From: Megalopta genalis
Lineage: Eukaryota; Arthropoda; Insecta; Hymenoptera; Halictidae
NCBI RefSeq assembly: GCF_051020955.1
Contig: NC_135016.1
Span: forward strand, 11,302,001 to 11,366,000
Direction of reading: 5' to 3'
Length of the DNA: 64,000 nt
A model generated the notes under the pieces. That model ran no database searches and was not told the DNA's origin. It was given only the letters and a program-made list of their open reading frames with translations. A program made the position numbers and the translations under genes. Shown here piece by piece: positions 34,028 through 47,407 of the stretch. Positions within the stretch are counted from its first letter, which is position 1. Each line of letters opens with the position of its first letter.

Positions 34028-34365
34028 ATTACATATATCTTAATTATAAATATATATGATTATAAATATAAGAATTGTAAATATATAATTATAAATATGA
34101 AATAGTAAATATAAGAATTATAAATATATAATTATAAATATATGTAATAGTAAATATAAGAGTTATAAATATATAGTTACAAATATATATATATGTAGTA
34201 GTAAATGTAAGAATTATAAATATATAGTTACAAATATGTAGTAGTAAATATAAGAATTATAAATATATAATTATAAATATGTAATAATAAATATAAGAAT
34301 TATAAATATATAATTATAAATATGTAATAATAAATATAGGAATTATAAATATATAATAATAAATT
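34028..34365. repeat. AT-rich minisatellite, unit about 43 bp
   Basis: AAGAATTATAAATATATAAT with TATAAATATGTAATAATAAA, repeated about seven times. Confidence 0.85.
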
Positions 34366-37300
34366 AAAGAATTATTCGAATAAATAGATGAAGTAAATGA
34401 TGAACAATGAATAATTGTTATTCGAATAAAATATTCGGCTAAAAAATATTCATTCATATAATTATCTAAGATAATTATTTATTCGACACAATTCGAGTAG
34501 TTCCTGGAACTTAGAAGGCCATTGAAGATTATCATTCAAAGTTTTCACTTGACATTAGTGGACCTCATTTATTTGACTTGATTACAGGGCGCGGCTTTCA
34601 ACGGAAAAAGAGAACAGACGTTCCGGTCGGTAAATATTAATTAACTCGTCACGAAGCTGTGGTTTATTAATTATTTGCCGTATCTGCGAAAGGAAGCATA
34701 CATTACCCTTAATCATCAGCCACCGCCATTATGATGGCACTATAGCACTGTAAATAATCCGGATAGCCTCGTTGCCGGCTTCGTGGCCTGATAATGCTCA
34801 TGCTAGAATTAAACTTCTCCGCAGTCTTTCAATACCCAATTTTTTAAAGTTCGAGCGGCCGATAGTCGATAGTCGATACGTCAGCGTATCAAAGGAGACT
34901 TTTCTCGAGAAGGTTTTCGATAGTCGAGATGAGGATACTAAATTCTCCCGAACCGGCGATAAGGATTCTACCTTTATTTGAAATCTTCAGCTTCCCGAAT
35001 CGACTTCGAAAATGCAACAAATTAAGTGCTGAGAGGAACTGGTAACAAATGCTGAAAGCGCACAGTTTGATTTCTGCGAATTATGAGCTCACAGTTTCTT
35101 AACAATTGTCATTGTGCCACGAGCATTTTTTTATGAAATTTGTTAACAGCATTCGTATTATACTATGTATTATACTATATATAATTGTATTATACTATGT
35201 ATTATACTATTATATTATGTAGAGATCTTTAATGATTAAATGTGTTACGAACATTTCTTCAGATTTTAATCAATGCTACATACAAATAAAATTATGTCCG
35301 GTTTTAAGTAATAATGTTTTAACAATATTACAATAAGCATTGTCAAATTTTGCGAAGATTGCTGCAGTGATTTTTGTATGCATAAATGTGGTATGAAAAT
35401 TCTATCAAATTTTGAGTACTGGTACATACAATGTTTATTTATAGTAATCAGTTTTCATCAATATTTATGACAGCGGTACAGCGCATTTATGGTAAATATT
35501 TGAAAGATATTCACAGGATGAAATATGATCCGAGACGTTGCAATGAATATCCTAGTATGGTTTCGCAAACTGGTTTACATAATAACTCTGTTAAAATCGT
35601 GATTCAGTTATAATATTAGTAATCATGACGCATCCGAGTTACGGGAACAAACCGAGAAGTAAAATGGAAATGGAAATCTATGTAAATGGAAGATGCGGGT
35701 GATAACGTGTAATATAGCGTCCAATAATAATTCTGGTCCACTGGGTAATGCTAAAAACTCTATACAGAACTTCGTTCGATGAGTTCCGTAATGTGTCTGT
35801 ATTTACGCTTTTAATAAGCGTCCAGCTGGTCGCCTACAAACCCACGCATTTCAATAGTAATCATGTACTCGAATGGCTTTTATTTAATCGAATGTTGTGT
35901 AATAAATTTATTAATCGTAACTACACTGACAGGTCTGCCGCTGGTTAGAATTAAATACAAGATTAAATAAAATTGCTGTTTTTACACTTCCACTTTCATC
36001 GTACGAACAAGTGCGCCCAATGAATTAGCGGCATCCAAATCATGAAACCTGTCGCAATAAAAATGTTCTCAAAAATTCTCACTATGAAGCTTAAATTCCT
36101 GAAGTATCGATAACGATGAGGGCGTCACGGGAATGATAACGGGGCTTCAGAAGCCCCAGTCTTGGGTGACACAAAAATACATTGGGTGCTATATCTGCTT
36201 CTGTATCTCGCCTGTCGTAAAAGATCCGGAAAACGAATGCTTGCCCCATCTGTGTAAACTGTTTGGAACTCTTGTTCTTATCAACACCTTCCATCAGTTT
36301 TTTTTTTAAGTCCCACCTGTCGCCTATCCTTCACCGGCAATCTGTAAGATCTGACGCCTGTATCTCACTTCTGATCTTTTCAAGATCCACGAAGTGAACC
36401 GAAGAGGAAGTTCCTTGATGCGCGTTATACCCCCAACGGAATCGTATTTCCAACTTCGTCGTAACCAAACACAGAAAAATGTACGACGTAGCGAAATATT
36501 CAGTTCAGTAATCTGTTTGCAACAACCGCCAATCTGGAATTTAATCACTTGCCGCAATTTTTCTGCGCAAACTTTGCAAGAACTTCTGAATAATTTCACC
36601 ACTTTGTGAAGAATAATCTAGTTGTTGTGGAAGTTTATTATTCCCACAGCAGACACGTGCTGTTTAATATTACGCCACTTTTAATTTTCCTCGGTTTCTT
36701 GAGCTATTTTTGACCAATTTTTAATTTCAATTTCTTTGATATCATCGCAATATTGCGCGACATCTGTGGAATGTAATCAAATGGTTATTTTGTTGAATAC
36801 GATCTTACGTTTGTTTTAAGTTACTTTTAACCGAGTAATTCAATTTACGACGATGGTTTTATCATACTAAAAGCAGGGCTGCCGGTTGATTGTAATTGAC
36901 GGAGGCAATTTTAATTCTCCAATTTCGTTTTCTTTCAATAGCAATTCGCTTATATATATCGGAAGAAATATTGGTCAGCGAGGTAGTTTCTTCACTCTTT
37001 GCTTCCATAAAACATAGTAATAACACTGTTCGAACGTTCTCTTTCTAGCAACAGCATTCCCTAAAGAACCGGCGTCTCTACAAACTTCCACCGGTTTATT
37101 AATTAATTAAAACTGTAACTTTGTAAGCTCAAGTTTACGCGTTGCACAAAGGTTTCCACGGGCTCGAAATTAAAATGAAAATCTAATGAAACGTGACGGT
37201 TTTTCCTTGTTTTCGATTAAACGCTGTACGTTCTCTCGCAGTGTAATTCCCTACGTATAAAAATCTCTCGTAACAGGTGCGAAATTTCGTTAGACAAGAA

Positions 37301-37529
37301 ACAATTTTCTGTTTTTAAATAAGTTGACAATTACACTGCATGATTGTACTTCCAAGTGCTCATTAATTTCTCTGTTGCATTCACAGTTTTACATCTCTCC
37401 GATAAATGCATAAAACCCACGCTTTTACGGAACCCGTCAAAATGACAGGTTATTATGTTATTAATTTACGATTGTTCAGATTGTAAATTGTCAATTATTT
37501 ATTCAATACATGTATTACTTGCGAATAAT
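34366..37529. other. No gene recognised
   Basis: Holds one motif copy (37406-37418), a small TATTATACTATG repeat at 35155-35220 and a 7-bp-stem hairpin (GGGGCTTCAGAAGCCCC, 36139-36155) inside a 67-residue minus-strand frame (36091-36294) that I cannot assign. Confidence 0.4.
37406..37418 (+). other. Dispersed motif copy, ATGCATAAAACCC
   Basis: Preceded by GATAA, as at 5575; one mismatch in the core. Confidence 0.6.
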
Positions 37530-37745
37530 ATTACAATAATTATACATATATATTATATAATATATGTAATTATTATATCATATTATATATAAATAAATAA
37601 GGATATATATATATAGTAATATAATTATTATATATCATATAATACATATGATACTATATAATACAAATATAATAATACTATGATAATAATATTATAATAT
37701 TATAATATAATAATACTATAATAATACATATAATATAATAGAAAA
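37530..37745. repeat. AT/ATA microsatellite
   Basis: TATATAATATA and ATAATACTATA repeats. Confidence 0.85.
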
Positions 37746-38628
37746 ATCAGAATAAATGTCTTATCCTTACTTTTATAAACTGATGTAATACAGTTTCTTC
37801 CAGTGCTCCGCAAATCTAGTGCTAAGTGGAATACCAAGAGACACCATTCAGTGTGTCTTTGACTCCCTGATGAAGGTAGCTGCAGTGCTTGCGGAATGTC
37901 GGGAAAGTAATACCACCAGAACAGGATTTATACCGGAAAGCCTCGACGGTAAGAATCTAAAGACAAAAGAAGATCCGGAAGAAATTCCAAATAGGAGGGA
38001 TTGGTCGGCTTCCCGACGAATATTTTAATGGCAACGGAAGTCCTTTGGCTGGCCGGAATCTCCAATTAACTTTACCCGCGAACGTTACACTTATTTCCCA
38101 TTAGCTTCACGAAATAATTCTCAAGAGCCGGAATATATTCCGGACGGAGACCAGGCTTGTTTGTGAGAGCCGCTAAAAAAGAGATTTACCCGTTCCAGGT
38201 CTGTACGTAGGATTTCCGTAATCTCGGATAAGTATTCACTGTTAAATAATTACGGGGAAGCACCGCGTAGCGGTGTGCCGGTCGCGGTTCAAGCCGGTCG
38301 AATTATTCAAAACGGACTATGTTTCGTCTGCGAAATAAACGTCTATCGCAACGTGCAACATCTCAGACGTAAAAAGAAGCGAAGAGATAAGTGGATGATA
38401 CCGGAGACGAGAGCGCTGAAATAAACAAATTAAGACTTCCGCGATCTCTCGAAATCAAGCCAGCATTCGCTTAATCTGTTGGTATCGTCCTTATGCTTTT
38501 GAAGTTTGTCTCGCGATTGCAAAATTGTTTGAGAGAATGTCAATTTGATGGATTTCGTAAACCTAGCGTCAATAGAATGGTAAAGTGTTCGTTTCTTGTA
38601 CGATTTAATTCACTTTCGTTTCTAGATT
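37746..38628. other. No gene recognised
   Basis: A 69-residue plus-strand frame (37819-38028) has no recognised family. Confidence 0.35.
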
Positions 38629-38632
38629 TTAA

Positions 38633-38915
38633 CCCGAGAAAGATAACCTACGTCGCAGAGGCGCCTGCGAAAGACTGTTGATTTTTGTTAATTTTTCATA
38701 GAGGTCTAGTGATTTAAGTTTAAAATTACTTAAAATATAAAAAAATATAATATAAATGCATTTTATTTTTACAATAATGCCAAACCTTTAAAATGACTAG
38801 ATTAACTTAAATAAATATTCATTGTTAGTATAAAATTGACGCCTTAGAAAAGCATGCGCCTCTGAAGCGTATGGTTATCTTTTACGTACGTTGTCATATG
38901 GTTATCTTTCTAGGG
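38633..38915 (-). mobile_element. piggyBac-type MITE with canonical end, copy 1
   Basis: 283 bp flanked by TTAA (38629-38632, 38916-38919). The right end, read inwards, is CCCTAGAAAGATAACC, matching the classic 13-bp piggyBac terminal repeat CCCTAGAAAGATA; the left end is CCCGAGAAAGATAACC. No ORF. It is the inverse of the 53475 copy. Confidence 0.9.
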
Positions 38916-38919
38916 TTAA

Positions 38920-39660
38920 TGTCAGAAGGATGGAATTCAGATCCGAGTTAGAAGAAATGAATAACGCTCATGTTTAGCAAATTACGTACGAGATCTTGAT
39001 CACGAGTCTGACTCATTGTTACAATGGAAGAAGTTAAGAACGCAGACGCGAGCTGGAACAGACCGGAACGTACTGCTTCCTTCCGACGTATCTGATTAAT
39101 GAACGGACCCGTAAATATCATATCCCATTCAATCCCTGTTAATGTTGCATTTGTATCCGTGCCAGCTGCCCCTGAGCCTTTACACGCTGCCGATGAAATT
39201 TCAATTCGTTGAATATCCTCGGACGATTCGTGTTGCAGGGGCCGGCGATCGTGTAACTCGCGGCCGAGCTAAATGCACAGAGTATCATTCAATGCTTGGC
39301 ATTGTTAGAGGGGCTGCTGATCATGTTTCGCGGCCCCGTGTTAACGCGCCGTCCGTGGTGCCGGTGCATGCTGCAACGCTCGACCTTAGGCGAGCCCGAA
39401 CCTGCGTTTCCGTCTGTGAAATCGAATTTCACAATCTTTCGATAATTATGAAATTGTGCAACGTGATCTATAACCGAAATTCGCACACTTTGTCATCGGT
39501 CAACCCTTCGTGGTCGATGTACAATTGTCAGTTTCTTTCTATAGAATCGTTGTTGTGTGATATTGATGACGTTAACGTGATCTGAATGATTTGGACATTT
39601 CTATATGTTTCACAGTATTTTAGCAAAATTTTAAGAGAATTATTTTCTCATTTGATTATA
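38920..39660. other. No gene recognised
   Basis: A 147-residue plus-strand frame (39142-39585) in GC-richer DNA has no recognisable domain. Confidence 0.35.
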
Positions 39661-39664
39661 TATT

Positions 39665-39940
39665 GAGCAAAGTGAACGATTATTAAAATCAAGAAAACTA
39701 CTGATTACTAAAATGTGCATTGCAGAAACAACTTGTTATTAAAGTATGCATTAAAGTAATAACTGATTGCTAAAATATGCATTGCGAACATGAGCGATTA
39801 CTAAGATATGAATTAAAGAAACGATTGATTGGTACGTTGTGCATTGAAGAAATGATTGATTAAGTAGTATATGCATTAATCAAGCGATTGGTAATGCTTT
39901 TGGTTTATTAATGAAATGATCAACTACCGAAATATGAGTT
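39665..39940. repeat. Degenerate tandem repeat, unit about 40 bp
   Basis: Variants of GCATTAAAGAAACGATTGATTACTAAAATAT recur about six times. Confidence 0.6.
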
Positions 39941-40537
39941 CGAAAGATTTTAAGAAGAGCGGCTGTTTCGATGTCACGAATAAAATTGCACGGATGGAAT
40001 TTTCGTAATTTTTCCGTTTCATTTCGTATATGAATAGGAGAGTTTTATTAAAGTGCATACACGGGGCGGGTTGTTGTTCGGGAGAACAGATAAAGGGGAA
40101 CGATAAATTGTTCACCATCTGGCCAGGGTGTTATGAGTTCCAGCGCTTGTCGGACGTCCAAAATATTTTTGCGCGCCTGCACGTATAAACGGAAATCCGG
40201 AAGAATTAATACGTAACAGGTTCCTTTGGAATTCGTTACGGATGAGCGTCGAAAATTCAATATCGTTCCAAGGTATCACGCGTGCTTTGAATCGGATAAA
40301 TCGCGCTGCGTTTGTCAGGGCACGTGTCTCTGGCACGAAAAAGCGCATATCAATCACATCTGACAATCTCGAGTTTAATCAAATCGATTGCACGTTATCC
40401 TCATGGCGTTTTCTTCGTTCCACGGTTTTTCGCCGACCGTAACAGTACGATCTTTTCTGTTCTAACAGAATCAGGAGATTTCCGTCCGCTACAGTGAAAC
40501 AAAACATTCTGTATTTATTTCGAAGTTAAAGTAAATA

Positions 40538-40716
40538 CAATAAATTCTCCCTAAATTTTCCTCCAGCTTGTAGACAAAAATGGACAATTTGGAAAGAGGA
40601 GACACGATTATTCGTTTCTTTTTATAATTGTTGACGATCGGCAACTATAAAAATCCTCTTCCAAAATTGTCCACCTTTTGTTTGCAAGCCGAAGGAAAAT
40701 TGGGAAGAATTTACTG
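40538..40716. mobile_element. CAGTAAATTC-family MITE, copy 2
   Basis: 179 bp flanked by TA on both sides, supporting Tc1/mariner-type mobilisation. The first triplet is CAA instead of CAG. Confidence 0.85.
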
Positions 40717-40960
40717 TACTTCGATAACTGCCTTTTTAATTGATTTTTCATGACGGAAGAAAATGTTGCGACGAATCTCACGAAATTCCTACCCAGATGA
40801 GAAGACAGATTCGCAGCCCGGAGTTTCGAGCCAGACTGCATTTGAAATTCATACGTATTCGGAACAATCGGTTATTCCCATGGATAATGCGCAGTGATCA
40901 GAATCATCTCCAGAAAGCTATCCGCTGTACAATTATCTTGATCCATCGTAATTAGACCGT

Positions 40961-40973
40961 GGATTTTATGCAT
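40961..40973 (-). other. Dispersed motif copy, exact ATGCATAAAATCC
   Basis: Exact core on the minus strand, followed by ACGGTCTA as at 50490. Confidence 0.75.
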
Positions 40974-41072
40974 TCGCGGCACGAATGAGCACGTGCAGTT
41001 TAGAACAGTGCAACAATTCAAATAACTTAAAAATGATCGAAGATGCGAAATTATTAAAAGAATACCTTTCTA

Positions 41073-41654
41073 TTGGGTTGGCAACTAAGTAATTGCCGAT
41101 TTCAGTTATAGATGTCTCTCACTCCCATTTTTATGATATCCGTAAATGTTATATTATAAAATTATTATTATTATTATTATGTTATTCTTTATTATCCGTG
41201 AATGTTAGCAACTGGACAAATTGAATGCAGCGGTCAAGGAAAAGCGACCAGAATTGGTCAATCGTAAAGGAGTCATTTTCCAGCAGGACAATGCTAGGCC
41301 GCACACGTCTTTGTCCACTCGGCAAAAATTCATGGATATTGGTTGGGAATTGATGTTACACCCACCATATAGCCCTGATCTCGCGCCATCGGATTACCAC
41401 TTATTTCGATCCCTGGACAACTCCCTTCGTGGTAAAACTTTTAACGATGATGACGCTGTAAAATCTCACTTAACTCAGTTTTTGGCCGAAAAGGATCAGA
41501 CTTTCTACGAGCGTAGAATTTTCAAGTTGTCAGAGAGATGGCAAAAGGTCATCGAACAAAATAGAAAATACATTACAGATTAAACTTCATTCCAAGTAAA
41601 ACAAAATTTCTTATTTCATTGAACAAATCGGCAATTACTTAGTTGCCAACCCAA
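41073..41654 (+). mobile_element. Deleted mariner, copy C (least damaged)
   Basis: 582 bp flanked by TA (41071-41072, 41655-41656). The ends are TTGGGTTGGCAACTAAGTAA and its inverse. It shares the internal deletion of copies A and B. Confidence 0.93.
41221..41583 (+). pseudogene. mariner transposase, C-terminal half, uninterrupted
   Basis: A 120-residue frame beginning at a TTG codon (LNAAVKEKRPELVNRKG), continuing with VIFQQDNARPHTS (second catalytic Asp) and HPPYSPDLAPSDYHLF (third), and ending in LSERWQKVIEQ and TD before TAA. The helix-turn-helix domain and the first catalytic Asp are lost with the internal deletion, so it cannot be a working transposase. Confidence 0.88.
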
Positions 41655-41656
41655 TA

Positions 41657-43009
41657 TTTAACTCCTGGTCCCCGTAATTCTAATATTCAATCTAGATTCC
41701 GTTCCTAATCAATCTGATGTACGATCCAGCGAGGTAGCAGAACGAGGATGTGTAAAAAGTGTGATGAGACGACACGTGCAGAAACGCGAAGCACGTAAAT
41801 TATAATGAACGTGCACGTTGTCCTATCGGCGAAGACGCGTGGGTTTTAATAAATTTTTCACATTCAATTTTTTGATCAAATTTATTTTAACGGGAATCTC
41901 TCCGCGCTTCAAACAACGACGCATAGGTTTTTTCCGTCGTGTAGATTGATATCGGAAATTCTTGTCTACGACGACACAGGTGCGCAAGCGTTGCGAGACT
42001 CGTTTGTAATGCTTTTTCACCATGTTCGGAAATTGGTTCTGTCGGCTTGTTTCATTTTTAGTTGGCCGTTACTGCTTCGATTCAATGTTTGATTGGATAT
42101 TTTAGGAAATGATGCACCCGCCATCTAGTTCCAGTAAACTGTCAGTCAGTTACAATTTCGAACGAAAGGATGTCTGTAAAGAAATAAATAGAAATTAATA
42201 ACCGTGTGACACGTTAACTGACCCATCGCGATCATCATCATTTGGCGGAAACGTGAAAAAGGTGGAGCTTTTTGACATTGTTGGAATTATAAAGGCATTT
42301 GACATTCTATCAATCTGTTGTTAATTGTTATTATCGATTACATGTCTGTGTTCGTTCGGGCATCGTAAGTTTGCCGCGTGTTAAAGAATTATAATAATGT
42401 TCATCTTTCGTAAAAATTACGCATTAAGATAAAAATGCAGTACAAATACACTTCTTCGTTGTAACGAAATTTGTAAATATACTAGCGACAATTTAATAAA
42501 ATATGATTTTCTTCACCTTGCCATAATTACATGAAATTCTCTGAATCCCTGTTAAGTCGCTGGAAAACGGAGGTAAACGGTTTTATAGATAATTCACGAG
42601 TACTCGATGTTACTTGGATTTTTCTCACGTCTAATTCGATCACGTTTACTTCATTTTTGGCGAACTTCGTGATATCAACATCAAGCAAAATAATTACCAA
42701 AATAATACAACCAGAATTACTTTTTCCGGTCCGGTGTATTTTCGCAGATTTTAATTACTTTTGCGCTGGAACACGCGGGAAACAAGTTTGAAATAAATTT
42801 GCGGCTTCAAAAGGAAAACAGAGCAACTGTAAATTACGGAATTAATTATGGCTCACGAAATTCGTGTTACTTACAAAGTACCAGAAGCTGCAACTGCAGA
42901 AAATGTGTTTCCGCGAGAGGCCTGTTGCTGATCCGCATCGTTTAATTCATCATGGTGGAAAAGTAACCGGAACTTCTAAGTAAATCACGAACTCTTTGCT
43001 TACACATTA
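41657..43009. other. No gene recognised
   Basis: Short frames only; the right end borders the fossil mariner. Confidence 0.4.
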
Positions 43010-43330
43010 ACATTCGACGAAGCATTACCGTGATGCAAAATTGTCTTCTGGCAAATTCAGTCACTTCGAAGGAATATTTTCACGCGAATGCCTCATGATG
43101 CTCATATAATATTCTTTATTGACCGTTTGACTATCTAGAAGGAATTCCGAATGAACGAAATCATAGTAATCGAAGGAAAAAGTGAACATTGCCCTGATTT
43201 TTGTCCGACTTTGTCGCAGTTTCTGGGTCGTTTTTGAAGTAATATTCCGAAAATTTCTGTCATTTTTGCATGTCATACTCGCAAACCCACGTTTCGTCAC
43301 TAGCTGTAATGCATTCTAACAAATTCTTTG
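43010..43330 (-). pseudogene. Fossil mariner-type transposase fragment, frameshifted
   Basis: On the minus strand one frame reads SDETWVCEYDMQ (first catalytic Asp region, about 43300). A shifted frame then reads KLRQSRTKIRAMFTFSFDYY, VHSEFLLDSQTVNKEYYMSI and MRHSREN, the central signature of mariner transposases. LHHGNASSN follows at about 43030, where active enzymes have HHDNA, so the second Asp is replaced by Gly. No terminal repeats are seen. Different from, and much older than, the deleted mariners. Confidence 0.8.
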
Positions 43331-45016
43331 CTGATTAACTTGTTCAAATACGGTTTGACACCGTTTCTCAGCAGTTTTCACAGTGTCACAGCTCCTTTCT
43401 TCGTTTTCTGCTCGATTACGATGATTTAGACATTCTAACTTGGATATTCGTGTCATCATAGAACTTCTTAAGCACCAAAGTGTCCACCTTGACTCGAACG
43501 AAAAGAGCGATTATTAAACGTTACACAGCGTTTTCAGCGGTTTTCTGTGTCATCGGGGCGTTTCAGCGTGCTGGATCGCGATCGAACTCGGCGTCACGAC
43601 GGAGTATAGTTGGTGCTTACACGCAAACAAAAACTTGTTTTAACAGATGCACCGCGGGACTTCGGAATGGTAAATTCCGGATACTTTTCAAAAATAATGT
43701 ATGCACTTCTTGCATAGGATTGCGGCAACCGGGCCCATGTATCACCGAATTTTTGCGGCTACCAATTACAATGTAACCGGCACAAGACCCGTAAACCCCT
43801 ATTAGTTATCAGCGTTATCGGGACATTACATATTCGCCCCGGTTTTGCTTTTCGCGCGAAGATAAATTTAACAATCTCCCGATCGCGGAGGCCAAGCTAC
43901 CGCGTGTACGTTTAGAGAATTTATGATTAATACAATATATCCGGAAATACGAGGCCACGGCGATATTAAATTTCACTTGGCGCGTGAATTATCAGTTGGC
44001 AAAAATAAATTGGAGCATCGGAAATTTAAAATAGGAATTCCGCGCGGACACCGATTTCATCCGCGTCGTAATTAACGCTCTGACCGGCCGCGTACGTAAT
44101 GGATGACACAATTCCAGATTAAGAACACTTGCGCGCAGAAATATGTATTTGTTACACCGCTCGAAGTTAAGTCGGCGAAATGGCCGTTGTAACGATTACA
44201 TTTTGAAAACGTATGGCCATCGTTTAACATTTTCTTTGCGCGCTTGATATGCGAACGAAAATGCGATTCCGCGAGGATTTCTCTCTTTCACGTTGAACGT
44301 AATGGAACGATAACGCGAAGGGAACGATATATAAATTCTCTGTCGAACGATATGATGGACGTTAATTTCCCAGCCCGGCTGATGTTATTTACGACGAAGA
44401 TATTTCTGTGCAACGTATTGTTTTTCGCATAAAGTGATTGACATTTATTTCGCCGTTCGACAGATTTTATTTTCGCCGAACGCTATTTTGACAATTTAAT
44501 TCTTTCTTTATTTCGGACGGATTATTATGTTACATGTATCTCTCCGTTCGTTTTCAGTATACCTCGGATTTTATGCATTTATCGTACGAGCTGATAAGTG
44601 AAAGTTAAAACAGTAGAATTCAAGAAGACGAAGGAAAATCGAGTTTTAATCAATTTCTGTTCGTTGCGACGAACATGGACAATGTTTATTCCGCAGTGTA
44701 ATCATTAGCGATCACACAACTATGAAATTCATTTGAAGAACGAAAGTGACTCGGTTGGTAGCCTTCGAAAAATGAAATTTATTTTTAACAGCTTCAAATT
44801 TCGTGGAACATATTCTAAATCTTTTAATTTAGAATCATACTGAATTTATTAGTAATAGACTATACATTCGTGACGAAAATGATTGACGAACAGACAGATT
44901 AAAAACGTGTAACAGTGTAAATATATGTCAGTGATTTGCGATTGACGTAAGCAATTTTTATTGTGCATTAAAATCCACAGTTTAATGAACAATGTCCACA
45001 TTTTGTATTCCATGTA
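43331..45016. other. No gene recognised
   Basis: Two motif copies (44566-44578 and a weaker one at 44964-44975). The left 150 bp may be the degraded N-terminal part of the fossil mariner. Confidence 0.4.
44566..44578 (-). other. Dispersed motif copy, exact ATGCATAAAATCC
   Basis: Exact core on the minus strand, preceded by GATAA and followed by GAGGTATA. Confidence 0.75.
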
Positions 45017-45226
45017 CAGTAAATTCTCCCTAATTTTCCTTCAGCTTGTCAACAAAAATGGACAATTTGGCAAGAGAAGATACGATTTATTCGAGTCTTG
45101 CATCTCGTTTATATAATTATTGCCAATCGATAACTATAAAAATGAGCCTCGAGGTTCGAATAATCGTAACTCCTCTTTCAAAACTGTTCACTTTTGTTCT
45201 GAAGGAAAATTAGGAAGAATTTACTG
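45017..45226. mobile_element. CAGTAAATTC-family MITE, copy 3
   Basis: 210 bp with TA on the left and CA on the right. Arms and centre match the other two copies. Confidence 0.84.
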
Positions 45227-47403
45227 CAGCTTGAATTTCATAATGAACGTTAATAGAGAATTGTTTTTCCCGAAACAATTAGAATGTGATATTTCTTGTT
45301 GGAGCACCGAATTTTTCATAGAATTAGAATTCATCTCACGGTGTTTATCTTCGTTAGCGGATCCAAGGCAAAAATTTGTTGGGCAAATGAGTTCAGCTGC
45401 GGATTCTGTGCGTACACGGTCGCGTTTTGCTATTTCGGTGACCGTATTAGTATTCGGACATCGTACATTCTACCTATTACTATGCTTTCTTTCTCATGCG
45501 GTGCTGACATTGGTGAATTATAGTGATGCATATGTCGAAAGAACGAAGTGATTTTTAATTAGATTAAATTAGTATAATTATAAATTACTTTATAGTATCT
45601 ACAATTCATATTTTAATTTAATACTATAAAATAAAAAAATAATATATAAAAATAATAAATATATAAAATAATAATAAAATAATAAAATACTATAAAACTA
45701 TAAAATAGTTTTTTTATATTATGATTTAATATTACTATTATAATTTAATTTATAATTATCACAATTCATATTTTAATTTGATATAATTATTGTTTAGTGA
45801 ATAAAACTTGGTCATGTTGGCACGTTATAAAAGTTCAACGAGATTATTGTTATGTAACAGTAACACATTTTCTGCTCTTAATATAAAATCTGTAATCTTT
45901 CAAAAGTATAATAGCTTCGATGGAGAAAGCTCATTTCAAGCTTCATTAATCTTTATCGAACAAAACCGTCGCAACCAAAGTTTACTTGCACAAAATTGGA
46001 TCGTACGTTAAACAATTTCGCTATGCTACATAATTTAATCGTATTAAATCATTTCCAATGCTTCATTATTTCGTTGCTTAAACTGTTTCCAGCGTTCAAT
46101 AATTCCGCTGCGTTAAATAATTTTAAATGTTGATTACTTCCATCGTATTTAATTATTCTGATCACTATGCATGTAACTTCGTTACGTTATCCGTCTGGAA
46201 CAATTTAATCAATTATAAAGGTACGATCCGCAGCTGTTCGAAAATCAACAAGTTACTTTCGGCAGCACAGTGATTTAAACATAACTTTCGGGATAATTGG
46301 TTGAAATCTTTTATCGTCTGCTTCGTGAAACAACGAATAATTTCAGCTACGGTTGTTATCACGGTTGTTGTAAAATGTTAACATGCCACGCTGTGTCGGA
46401 AAATTTGTGATACACGCGACCGACATGATGGTGAAACGTTAAAAGCAGCGTGAAATAAGTTTTACGGCGGCGGAATTGGAATTTCAAATGAAAAGTCTGG
46501 ATTAGGGGTCCGCAGAAAACTTTTCAGTATCGGAACCATCTAACTGCTGCCCCCTCAACCGGAAATTAGCATGTATAGAAATTTCAGAGGGTGAACATCG
46601 TTCGCGGACAATCGAAGGGTGCGCCCCGAAAATTATGCGAATATACCGGGTGTCTAGAAGCAACGTGGCATTTTACAGTAGGTTATATCGATGACAATAT
46701 TTAATTGATAATAAATCGAACAGAACATTAAAACAACACAAATCTCGCGTACAATATTTTCACACACATTTAACAACAATCTCAGCTATACCGTTTAAAG
46801 TCTCAGCTGTAACAAAATTCATGTCAGAGTCACTCATTTTAGCTGATAAAAATAAACTCACGCAGATCATAATCTCTACAGCATGGTGAACTAAACAAGC
46901 ATGATACACTTTCTTTGCACCGTGCAACATAATCGAACTCGAGCACCTGTCACGTCTGATTATGAATCACCGTTTCCACTTTTTGTGAGTACCGTATCTA
47001 TACGGATCAAACGAACTTTCGATATCGATTATCTTGGAAACCAAACATCAGTTTGTGTGATGGATTGCCCCAGCGATTAGCCTGTGGCTGCGATAGCCAG
47101 CATACTGACCCGAAAAGTTAGGCACCGGTAATATTTTTTAGCCGAGCAAATGATCCTTTGCTAATACTGTGATACCAACTATGCTATGACGGTCAATCCC
47201 GTATTTAAATTTTAGGGAATAATCTTGCATTTTGCAAAACTTATTTTCATTCGAATTTTTATCGCGTTCAGATAATTCTTTAATTTCTATGACAGGACCA
47301 TTCGGCAACAGGTGGTAGAAAATTTCGAAGACATTTTTCGCTGGAATGCGAGCCGAATATTCAAAGCGGAGACATTTCCGCGTGTTCAGTTCCGTTTCCA
47401 AGA
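45227..47403. other. No gene recognised
   Basis: A 143-residue plus-strand frame (45120-45551) begins inside the MITE and overlaps a second frame; no family recognised. Confidence 0.4.
45590..45720. repeat. AT-rich microsatellite
   Basis: AATAATAAAATA-type repeats. Confidence 0.7.
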
Positions 47404-47407
47404 TTAA

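Noticed and set aside
36139..36155. GGGGCTTCAGAAGCCCC hairpin as a terminator or histone-type stem-loop
   Set aside because: A 7-bp stem alone in a eukaryotic region; it does not match the histone stem-loop and has no gene context.
36091..36294. 67-residue minus-strand frame as an exon
   Set aside because: It looks protein-like in composition but shows no known family and no convincing splice sites.
39142..39585. 147-residue plus-strand ORF as a gene
   Set aside because: No motif or splice context; GC-richer DNA makes chance frames likely.
45120..45551. 143-residue plus-strand ORF as a gene
   Set aside because: It begins inside a MITE, overlaps another frame and has no recognisable domain.
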